From Zygaena filipendulae (lineage: Eukaryota > Arthropoda > Insecta > Lepidoptera > Zygaenidae), in assembly GCA_907165275.2 (NCBI GenBank), contig OU015655.1, forward strand, positions 7,266,501 to 7,330,500: a stretch of 64,000 bases of DNA. The letters run 5' to 3'. The notes beneath the pieces were generated by a model. It made no database searches and was not told the origin of the DNA. It saw only the letters and a list, made by a program, of their open reading frames with translations. Below are positions 1 through 12,200 of the stretch, piece by piece; the stretch's first letter is position 1; the number at the start of each line of letters is the position of its first letter. A program made the translations under genes and the position numbers.

Positions 1-284
1 AGACGAGTTAAAATTGTTATACACTCGGTCCCGTGTCATATAATTATGTGAAATAAATAAACTGCCATTTAAGCTATACAAAACACTTAATAACAAAATT
101 ATTATTCATGAAAATATGAATATTATACCATCATATTATAGTAAATAGTAACCAAAGTTTAAGCTTTATCAATTTTAGTCTACTAAAACAGCGACATTTG
201 ATTTGAGACTATCTAGTAAAGTGTATGAAATCACAAAAGTGACTATCATAGTCAAGTTACATAATAATAATATAAGGAGTAAAT
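1..284 (-). other. 3' flank / probable 3' UTR of RALGPS
   Basis: This AT-rich stretch lies directly downstream of the RALGPS stop codon (285-287) on the minus strand. It contains no open frame of note and no recognised repeat. The cleavage site could not be placed. Confidence 0.4.
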
Positions 285-3200
285 TTATTCGAACGACATG
301 AGATTTATCGGCAATGGCTTCACCATTTTATTCGATACTTGTTCTATTTCTGCCACCCATTGCTTGGCTGTGCATTCTGATGCAGTCCTGAAACAATATC
401 ACTTACTATCTGCATAAACATAACATGACTTTGAAACACAGAAAACCAAAACCAAATTATAATACAGCACACCTTCCCCAATTTGCCGGCAAATATCAAT
501 ATTATTTAACCTAAAATACGTAATTATGTTATTATTTAAGAACTACATCTAATAAAATTGCAGTTGCATCTAATAATAACGCAGTTCTTTTATAATCTCG
601 ACCGACATTACAAAGCTGATAGGAAAAAATTGCTATCGTTGATATTTTTTCCATAGAGCTTACATTCGTTCATGGAACGCCTATTTTAATGAAGTAAATC
701 GAAAAAGAAATGGTAACACAGCAAGTTGCTGTATTTGAGGAAAACGTGCGAATGCGACACGGTAATATGAACGAACCCAAAAATGACTTTGGTCTCGTAA
801 TAAACAGGTCTACGGCAATAAATGCAATGTTCCCAAAACATTTCTTTTTATATAGAACTATCGAATTTGTAGATATAACAGACAATGACAGAGTACGTAT
901 TTATGCTGGTTATGTTACTTTGGTGATGTCTTTAAGAAAGAGAGTAACTATAGTGTTTATTGCTTACGTAGCGGTGTGTTGAGGTGTGTCCTGTAAAGCC
1001 TGAATAAAACTTATCCATATCAAGGTGATTTTTTTACTAAGACATCATTTATAACCACGTACAAGAAAAATACTTTTATTAATTTTAAAGTAAAATATGT
1101 TACTTCAAGTTATATGATACGTTATTCTAAATATTGATAAAATATTATAAAAACACGCCACATAAGTTCTTGGCTAATTTTATGAGTTGAGATTGTGATT
1201 CCGATCAGTTAATTATTGCTTCAGCATTCATTAGATGGAAAAAAATCCGTTTATTATTTCTGCGCACATAATAATTTCACAACTTCAATTTTTTTTTTAC
1301 ATTGTACATACTATGGTAGAGTGAGACATTTTACCGTACAAGATCTTAACACATCTAAGCTCGGTTTATATTTGTTACCCACGTTAATGTACCTCTGACA
1401 TTGTGTACCTATGTATATTGTAGGTATATATAAAATTGCATAATGATCGCTGGGGTAGTTAAGGTGCATCATTAAAGGTAACAGACAGACATACAGACAG
1501 ATAGATGCACTCACTTGAATTTATACACGGTGCCTGTGTGATGGTTGACTAGTTGGAAGGCGTCGCGCGCATCGTCGCCCCGATGCACCGCCACCCAGCC
1601 TTCGAGGGGCAACATCTTGCACGGCTCCGAACGGAAGTCGCTGCGACTCGCGCTACACACACACACACCTATTGTACACCTTTTTGTTGGATAATGAATT
1701 TTAATCTATCAACGAAAGAAACTAGCTGTTTCCCGCGGTATGAGTTGCGTTCATTTCAGAGTTCCTGTGGGAGTTCCGGCATAAAAGTACCCTATGTCCT
1801 TTTCTGTATCCCTGACAACGTAAGCGGCTTGACTTTTTCAGACACTTCCAAAAAATATCGTTATATTTCAATCAATAACACAAAACCCTTACTAATTATA
1901 CACTTAAACCTTCCTTCATTAATCACTCTATCTATTGGTAAAAAACGCATGAAAATCCGTTAGTTTATCACGAACAGACAGGCAGACGGACGCGGCGGTG
2001 GACTTTTATAATAATTATGTAGTGAAGAGGGAAATTGCCAAATAAATGATTTTATTAGTTAGGCTTATTTGTAATATAGCATTGTCTATAGACAATTCTA
2101 AATTAATGAAAATGTTACACTAGCTACACAAAGCAATATATGTATACCTACATACTATCATTTTATTAGTGTAACATTTTTTATTATTATAGTTACTTTC
2201 TCGTCATAATCCATGACGATCACCTTTACCTTTTATATATATTACTTAATTCTTACTAATATTATAAATGCGAAAGAGAGATTGTTTGTTTGTTACGCTT
2301 TCACGCCTCAATCAACGGATCATCATGAAATTTTGCATACACGTTGTCAAGGAGACAGAGAAGGACGTAGGGTACTTTTTATCCTGGAATTTAGGTGGAA
2401 ATTACAAACGTGGGTGAAACCGCGGGAACCGCTAGTTTAATATAAAAGTGAAATAAATAAATCATATTATCTAATCTAATTTACCAACAAAGTTCAGAGT
2501 TACCTATAGTTTCAAACCCTAAACGATGTGGTCTAATAAATTTTCAGGCAAATCGAACCCAACGAACAAATTACTGAACTAGGTAAAATACAACGAACAA
2601 AGAAAACTGAAAAAAAACGCGGTCACTCTTGTAGAAAAAGAGACACGCTTACAAACGCCTTAACAAACGGAAACAAAAGCACAACTCGTCAAAAATTTAT
2701 GATTGTATAAATGAAAACGCTTATTTTCATCATGGACAGCCTTGACCGCTTTGTATAAGTATTTTCCGTTTTCAAAGTGTATAAACAATATCGTGGCAGA
2801 ACTTCAATAAAAGCAAACACAATAGTTTTCATAAGACAACGTATGCAAAGGAGAATGGGCATAAATGTATAAACCTTGATCTACCAACTCAACACTTAAG
2901 CCACCTATGAAAATAAATAGCTAATAGGTTTCGATTGGAACGGCCATCGATAATGTGTTTTAGTTTTACTATTATATTTAGATGTCACCTTAGGACTGTG
3001 AAACTCACCCTTTGAAAGACTTAGATGAATAAAAAACGAGTATGCCTTTAGACATTTGAAGCCAGTATCGCTGCCATGACGTCAGCGATATTTTGCGTCC
3101 CTCCTTAAGGATTGCTTTTCTTCTTACAAAACCTTGAAATTCACACTCCAACTCCTCAGGTTTTGCTATATCACTAAAAATTAAAAGAACACGTTAATAT

Positions 3201-6200
3201 TGTCATGACCTGTAAATAAATCCATATTATTGTTTGAAAGGACATTTTAGTCTATTCAAGTATTACAGAGAAGTAAAGTTTGTTTGTTTCTAGAAGTAAT
3301 CTTTGGATCTCTTGAATTGAGTCAAAAAAAAATCACTGAATAAGATATGAAACTACAATAATCAATCCCTATGTATACGATACTTTTAACTCAGGAACAA
3401 AGAGTTCCTGAAAGAGCCCCGAAATCCACGAGGTTCTAACAGTTTCGACAAATAACTATGTGTAGCATTGCATGTGTGATGTACACAGTGGGGACATACC
3501 TGTGTTGCAACGACTGTGACATAATGTCGTTAGCGACGGCACCCGGCGATTCGAGTAAAGTATCATCGAGTAAATTGACAGAGCCCGCGGGCGTCTTCTC
3601 GTCCACTTTGTCATCCGTTTGACCCTTTCCAAATATACTGCAACACACACTTCCTATTTTATTAACCGTGTAATAAATAAACCATAATTATGATACTAGC
3701 ACTTATAGGCACTAATACGATGATCATATTAAGAATCATCATATAGATAGATAACGGTCATAAATATATATATTAGTCCTGAATATATTTTATTACAAAG
3801 GTACTTTTATACTTAACATACGTTAGATAAACATAGGTATACCAACACTTTGCGTTATAAAAAAAGATTTTAATGTACAAACTTATAGCGATTACAGCAT
3901 ATAAAAAAAATTGAAAATTTTAATCAGATAAATAAATAATTTTGAAAAAATTTATTGAGAGATGAGGCTGGAATCGTTCCACAATAAAGTACTTGTTTAT
4001 TTTTACACAAAATACGGAGTAGCATTATATCGTGCCTACAAAATATATTATTTATGTTGTAGTTCGACCAAATCGAATAATAACTTTGCAAATACGCAGT
4101 GTGCCGTGAATTCGTGGAAATCATAAAGATTCTAGTTATGCTGTTTTTGATTTTTTTTTTCTACATTGTTTCTACATTAACTTAGTGCAGCGACGTGTGG
4201 CTAAAGAAACATTCCAGCGTAAAACAGTATAACCCACAGCTGTCAATTAATTTTGCGTTTTCCACGAATACACGAAATAAATCATGACATAATTATTATT
4301 AATTAGTGCATGTGCATGCAACTACAAACGACTATTGTTCCATTTGTATTTAATTACTTATTTGTGTGCAACCAGCAAAAACTTCTACATTATTTCAAAA
4401 TTATCATATTCGCATATCATGAGGTTAAATTGTAAAAATACTGAATGAAAGGGTACATAAAGTATACCTAAAACATGCAACGCTAGATACCTCAAGTACG
4501 TGTTGCCCCTAAATTCGTTATGTAAAAGAGAAAACTGTGAAGGAAAGCATTTACTTAATACCTATAAATTTACTTAAGAAGCTTTACATGCATTAATCAA
4601 CACCTATATTAATATAATACAAATTATCTCTTAAACATTGAATGGTTTTTTTTTTACTATTTTTTCACCAGACATAATCATACTTTATACAAGACCAGCT
4701 GTTAGCCGCGGTTTCACCCGCATCAATTCCAGGTTTTCTTCGCAGGACCACGGTTCCTCAACTATCTACTCTGTGCAAAAAACGATCCAAATTCCGCCCT
4801 GAAAAAGGACAAGCAAATCGCTATTATTTTTTATTTAGGACTAGCTGTTCCCCACGGTTTTACCCGCGTTAATTTCGGAGTTCCCGCAGGAATTCCGGGA
4901 TAAAAACTACCCTATGTCCTTCTCTGTACCCCTGACAATGTGAATGAAAAATTTCATGCTGATCGGTTGAGCCGTTAAGGCGTGAAAGCGTAACAGACAG
5001 ACAAATCGACAGACGGACAGAGTTACTTTCGCATTCATAATATTAGCAGGGAGTAGGGATTTGAGATTGCATAATTTGCGTTAACTACAACAAAATATCA
5101 GCCGGAGAGCGCCTTTGTTCAATATCACAATTGAGCAAGTCCAATTCAATACAACAAAGTGAGCGTGTTAGAATACCTACCGCATCCTTTACACCCTCAG
5201 TTAACTTAGATTTTCCCAAGCTAATTGGATTTCACAGTCGTTACACATTCGTATTACATTTTATACTTAACAGTATATTTTTTATGTAGAAACAAGAAAG
5301 ACTTGTAGAATATTTTTATTACGATAAATATATTTGCTTTTCAGTTTTTCTTAACCGTTAAACACTATAATTGTATGGTTCAAATGTCGATATAAACTTT
5401 TGCAAACGTTTTTATAATTTTTTGACAAAATAAATTCAAACAAATTTTTACAAAAAATATTTACAAAACTTTCTGCTGAACTGTGAAAATAATTACGGAC
5501 GATGCCGAGAAAGGGAATATTCAAACCTCAACCTGACAAATGAATAAAGTAGGACGCAAAAATGATGTGGTTATATTACGTGGAAATAATCTCATCAAAA
5601 ACATAAATGTGAAAGTGGAAGCCAAAGTCAGTATTAAGCTTATGCTTAGTTGTCGATTTCGCCTACAAAAGAATTGATATCTAAATAGGTGCCAAGTTCT
5701 GTAGATAATCCTGAAATATATTTAAAGGAGCATACAACTTAGCTAGTTTTCACACACTAGTTATGTTATATTTGGTTAAAAACTATAGTATAAATATTTT
5801 TGATATTGGCTTGTTTTTACCTGCAAACCAAATATAAAAGGGGTGGGATCTATTGACCTTGCAGTATAAAAACAGTAACTTGCTCATAATAATATAAAGA
5901 AGATACATAATTTGACTAGCTAAAGATAACTTGAATGTGAAATTTTGTCGGCGAAGTCGACAACAAAGCATAAGCTTAATACTGACTTTGGCTTCCACTT
6001 TCACATTTATGTTTTTGATGGGATATCACTACTTTTTGTACAGAAATTATTAGTAGGTATTAGGTACTTGTTCATAATAAAATTAATTCCAAATGGTTTC
6101 TGTTAATCTATTGTATTTCCCTCCGTTTACGGGGTAGTATTATTGGACGTGGAAATAATCTCCTAGATATAGATAGACTGTCGTTTCGACGGTTTTTGGA

Positions 6201-9200
6201 GACGACAATTGTACTATCTTCGCGTCTTATAATGTATCATTTACCTATATTATATTTACAAAGCGCAACCAAAAATTTGCTTCATCACTCATCACAATTT
6301 ATGCAACCGAAATTTTGTTTGAACTACAAAATGTATACACTTGTAACAGTCGTCAATTTAAAAAAATATAAGGCTAAGTCAAATTGCAAAATATGTAATA
6401 TTATTATTATTATTTTTTTCATGTTATAGGGGGCAAACGGGCAAGTGGTACACCTAATGGTAAGTGCTTACCGCCGCCCATAGACATCTGCCAACACCAG
6501 AAGGCATGCAGGTGCGTTGCCGACCTGGAATGGGGATGGGAACTGGCTTTCAAGTAGGGCTGCCGGAACACACCGTTAGGTGCTTGGCGACAGATTTGCA
6601 ACTTGAAGGTGGTAGCTAGCCAGCCGGGCACTAGAGAGCGCCCTACCACCATGCTATGGTTTCCTCGCGATGTTTTCCTTCACCGACAGCTCAAGCTCAT
6701 TGTTAGGGTTTGAACCTCAACCTTGCGGCGTTTAATCCGAACGCACTAACCACTGAGCTATCATCGCTGCTGTGTATTATGTATTTACAAATCACAAGAC
6801 TTGGTAGGTATCTAAAGACGCATGAGAAGTCTCCGCGCATTGATTTTGTGGTATATCAATGTCTCCGCGAAATAATCTACACACCATGCAACGTTTGCTG
6901 AAGTTGATCGCGATATTAATCTATCTATTATAATAAAAGAGTAGAATCCGCGATTATGTACATTGAATATTTTTAACAAAAACTGACAGGGGACGATAAA
7001 CGAAGAGTAACCAACCACAAAAAAGGGTTTTTAAAAATCTTTTCTGTCTGTCTGTCTGTCTGTCTGTTCGCGATAATCTACGAATCTACTGAACAGATTA
7101 TCATGCGGTTTTTACAGGTAGATTAAGCTTAGCCTGGAGCTACATATAGACTTCGTTTCATTGAAATCGGATATCGGGAAAAAAGTTGTTGTATAAAAAC
7201 CTTTCGCGCGGGTGATACCGCGGGGCACAGCTAGTATCTAATAGATAATAATTCCCAATATTAATGAAAAATAAAATATTATTACGATATTGCAAAATTA
7301 AGTATTGGCATACGATCACAACTCATGCTTTTGTATTTCATAATGTACGAAACAAATCGGTATAAATATTTTGTATACCTACATAATACTTAAAGTATAT
7401 AATTATTTCTCATCTATTTATATAACACCAAAATGCAAGCCATCGTGTTCAATCAACTGTTAAAATGACTCACCCAACACCGAAATTGACCTTGTGAAAA
7501 TTTCTTGGCAAACTCGTACTACGAAACCTATGTACCGATTGCAAACGGAAAAAGACAAGAAACTTAGTTGACAATAACTTGCACGTTTATAAGGTGTTAA
7601 CAAATTTTCTGAACCCCGAGTATAGGAGGCAGTATCGCGTACATAGATCAGTACAATAATATTATATAATATATAGAAGTAATGCCCAAGTGCGGGTCTT
7701 CGTCTGTCACGATCGGAAGGCAGGCGCAGGCTCACATTCCTGTAGTATGTTTTACGTCCTACAGATTGTTTTTTAAAGATAATTTACTCAATTACAATTA
7801 TTACGTCTTTAATTGTGTGCCGTGAATATATGTTAGTATTGACATCGGGGAACCCACAGCTTCTCCCATTCTCGGAAATACAGATAATTTTGTAACACCT
7901 TGTATATTATATACTCACGCCCATTCAAAAAGGATAGGCGAAAACTATATCCCATAATGTTTTTCTTTAGATTAAACAATACTTTAAAAATGTCTACACA
8001 GTCAAAACTTCCAAGTATTCCATTATGATTTATACTGGCGATCATCGATTATCTCATCGTTCACATTCATCCTTAGATACTCTACGATAAATTCTGACTA
8101 CTACTTCACGCGATCTCACAGTCCTAGGGTATAAACAGTAGGCTTAATTGAGCACGATTTTGGCAACAAAATCTATACCTAATATAACGTTCAATATCAG
8201 TTTTATAAGTGCAATAAATACGACTTTTGAAATTTAAGATCAATCATAACCTACCCAAATAGTATTTAGAGTAGTAAAATAGTACAATAATAAAAGAAAA
8301 CAAGAGTCAAGGAAGATAAAATATGACACATAAAAACATGATTATGTCTTAGGGATTCATGCTCAGATCTCACTGCCAATTATATCAATTAAAGTTCCGA
8401 TTAAAATTAGTCACCTGAATAACACAAATGTATCTTAAGTAACTGTATGGTGAAGGAGGATAACAAATACAAAGATTAAAATTATATAATAGAACATTGA
8501 AGTATAAAGTTGAATGAACAATCGAGTAATCGATGTGAACTGCGCAAACAGTGCAATAAATAATACATAAATATATTTTATTTGTTTCAAATTGAAATTG
8601 GTGTAAAAACCTTAATACAAGGTGAAAAGTTGAACAGCAGCGTTAAGTGTAGCTGCACCGCTTCAGCTACAGGATCCCTAACTTTTGAAGTTATTCTATA
8701 CTAAGAAAAAGAAATGCTAGCGTAAATTTATTGCGATTTCAGATAATTTTATTAGGTACTTAAGTACAAACATTGTTAGCAGACGCCTTAAAAAAAAACG
8801 TTAACAGTTCCTCTTCTTACTGAACATACTTTTTATACGTTGGAAATAACTTCAAAAGTAACGAGACAAAATTGTATTTATTTCTGCAATTACAACGGTT
8901 AAAACTTACTATACTGCTGTGCAGTGCAGTGCTGAGGAACTTTTATACGATTGCTCATTGTTTATTCTATTGTATTATAATAACATCAAATATTTTATGA
9001 GACTAAGCACCTGTTTCGCCACTGCCAGTTAAGTATCATAAAAAAAAATACCAATCTCAGTAACATAAAATTATTTGATTGCTGAGCTCAGCTCACCGGG
9101 CAAAGCTGACTGTCCATTGCATATACTACTTAACGAAAATGATGAAACAGGCCAAAATAATAGATTTTTCAAAAATTTGATGCTCTTTTGGGAACGTATA

Positions 9201-12200
9201 ATAAATAACAAAATTACTATAAATTAAAAATAAATCTTACTTGGATCCAAGCGACCGACATTTTCGATGTGATGGTATGAATTTGGACTGACTGTAAGGC
9301 GCGTGGATCCTCAGTGATCCCGAGCCGAGTCGATGCGTGGGCGACAGAGTGAAGGGAGTAGTGGGCCCTTGGGGAATCACATCCTTCACGGACTCTTTGG
9401 AGCTACTGCAACTACCCACAGGCGAAAGTGGCTCGAGCTTACAAGACAATCTAAAACAAAACAGCAGTTTTTTATATTATTTTTATTAATTATTCATTTA
9501 TGCTAATGTAGCTATGATTTTTAAATTTCTTCACAGCAAGGAGAAACGTCTTGTGAGAAAATTAAACTAATAAAATGTTTATTTACAACATAATAAACGA
9601 TATCGATGATTATATTATACCCAATATGACGTCAAAAAGCGAGTAGAGTTTTTAAAAAGAAAAAGGCGGTGACAAAAAAAAATAAAGGTCAAAAATTTGC
9701 TGGTTTGGTTTAAATATCACAAGCACCTGTTTTTAGAATTTGTCTTGCTACTAAAAAAAGGCATCAGAAAAAAAGAACTGTCCCAGATCTATTCTATCAT
9801 CGACCTTTCACGGATCGCTCATCAACAAAGAATTATTACACACCAACAACAGGAGTACTTGATTAGGTGGAGCTGAGACTGCTGATAGACAAAAGCGGAC
9901 CCATCTATGCTCGCCATCTTTTACAGTAGTACAGTCTTTTACAGTTACAGGTGAATTAAACCTAACTTTAAATGGTAACAGGTCCACCTTTATAGCTTGG
10001 TATTTAATACTACAGTCCCCCAGAGCGGACAATTATGAAGACTGAAGAAACAGCTGCTAACGTCACGGTGGAGTATGACAGGGTACCACCTCAGAGAAAC
10101 CATTCCACCAGGTTTTTAACGGACGTAAAGAGCTGGGATATAAGAATAGTATTCTCACGAAACTCAAAACAGACGACGATTTTCAGGAAACCAGCCCATT
10201 TATGATCAGAAGATTACATATTAATCAAAAACCAAATGTTCTCACTTGTAATGATCGTCCTCGAGAAATTTTTGCAACTCTTCAATATATCGCACACTGT
10301 TAAGGTAGTTAGCCACTTGCGGCAAGGGCGCTATATCATACTCCGACATCTGATATCTTTCGATGGTTTTGAGAACTATTGCCATCTTAGCAGCTCGGTG
10401 AGGGGACCCCTCGGCGTGAGCTAATTTAATGTACACTAAATCCGTTTGAAATATACCTGCAAACAAAATCAAGTACTTTTGTGTATAATTAAATAAATCG
10501 TTTAAAAGCATAAACATTTATGTTTTTTATTTATCCTGAATCTGGGTGTTTAGCATGTATTTACGAAAAATATAAGTATCTATTACATTATTTTTTACAT
10601 ATAATACAAGTTCTGCTTAATTTAGGGGGTAGTGCAGTAGTAGTAGTAGTATATGGTAATGACCAATCATTATTATTATTTACACAAACATACCTTATAA
10701 ATCTAGACAACACGCTCAAATACCTATTGTTTGTTAATTTTTTTTTTTACCTTTAAATTGACTAAACACTATATGCTATAAACAATGTATGCCCTATAGT
10801 TGCAGTATGTATTTAAATTTCAAACTTGATACTCTTTCAAGTATATACCTATTTGATAGATTTAAAGTAAGAGCATTGCTCACCAAGGTGCGGCACGCAA
10901 GGTAATGATATAGATTTCATATATTCTCTCAATGCTGTCCAGTTGTCTTTTTCACCAAATAACTCCGCCAACTTGTCGAATTGTTGTTTGTCTTTCTTTG
11001 ATAAACAAGCCCAAGTCTTTGTCAACCTGCATTAGAAGATAATATGTATTACTAGTCAATACAATAATAGGCATACAGTTAGTCAGAAAGGGCACACCAA
11101 ATGTTTGAAAATCCAATCTTATCTTATCTTAGATTCGAAGCAGGTGAGCGATTTTTAAAGAAACCGTGTTGACTAGCAGTTGTTGTTATATCGTCGTAAT
11201 GTCAAAGCGTTTTTTTGTATGGAAAATGAACGACACTGGATAGATGGCGCTGTTCATTTTCCATACAAAAAAAATGCTCGATATCGACTAGACGAGAGCG
11301 ACAAAATTCGTGCTCCCCTACAGGTATACCACGCTGTATAACAGGATACATGAAAACATAGATAGCTTTTTCGAAAACCTTGCCGATGGTGTTTAGTATA
11401 GAGATAGATCGATAATTTTTGATAGAGGACAGGAATAACGTGGGCGCTTATTCATTTAGTAGGGAAAGTGCAATCTTTTAATGAACGTTTAAAGAGCAAT
11501 GAGATAGGCAACGCAAGGCTCTCTGCACACGAGGAAAGGAAAAATTTTGTAAATTCCATCATAACCAGGGCGCTTGGATTTATCAAGTGCTCGTAATAAC
11601 CTCAGTACAGTCTCATGCTCGATGACAACACTTGATAACACTTCTATACAAGATTGTCTTACATCGTAATAGGCATGTTGACTAATTTTTAATTTTTAGT
11701 CCGTCTTGTAGATTATTAAAAATATTGGACACGTTTTTTTTACCTAATCAAAAAATAACGGCGATATATTGAGTTGAAATTTCGCGTGACGTCACTATTC
11801 TGACAGTTTGTATGGCGGTTTTAGCGGTTAGTGACGTCACGACCCCCTCCCCCTAAACTTTAATGCGCTTTATCTCTGTACATTTTAATTAATTTGAAAA
11901 AGCAAAAAATACGTGTCTATTGTTTTTTATTTTCTAACTGACGGACTAATTAGAATTTTGTTTTCAAAAGTAGTCCACATCCCCATTACCGCGATCCTTT
12001 AAATTCCGCGAATACGTAAAAAAAAGAAAAAATTCGTGTCCAATATTTTTTAATAATCTACAAGACGGACTAAAAAAAAATTAGTCAACATGCCCATTCT
12101 TCCTGAACCCGGTGCTGCCTAGCTCTTAGCAAAGAAAACTCATCATAATCCCTTTTATTATGGTAGCGTTTCCATGTACGATGCATGATGCTTTCTTTTT

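Larger units (their letters stand above)
3638..9240 (-). other. RALGPS intron 7 (5.6 kb, repeat-rich)
   Basis: This is the largest RALGPS intron. It holds two family A Helitron-like copies (4692-4800, 4841-5052), a fold-back element (5593-6020), a SINE (6427-6775) and a family B Helitron-like copy (6924-7234). The remainder, about 7235-9240, is AT-rich with no feature I can support. Confidence 0.7.

Noticed and set aside
3166..3173. Alternative acceptor for the first RALGPS PH exon after TGATATAG
   Set aside because: It leaves the wrong phase with the upstream exon; the acceptor before TGATATAGC keeps the frame.
7048..7067. (TCTG)n run considered as a stand-alone microsatellite or the start of a CRISPR-like array
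   Set aside because: It is an internal part of the family B Helitron-like element and recurs in each copy; there are no spacers.
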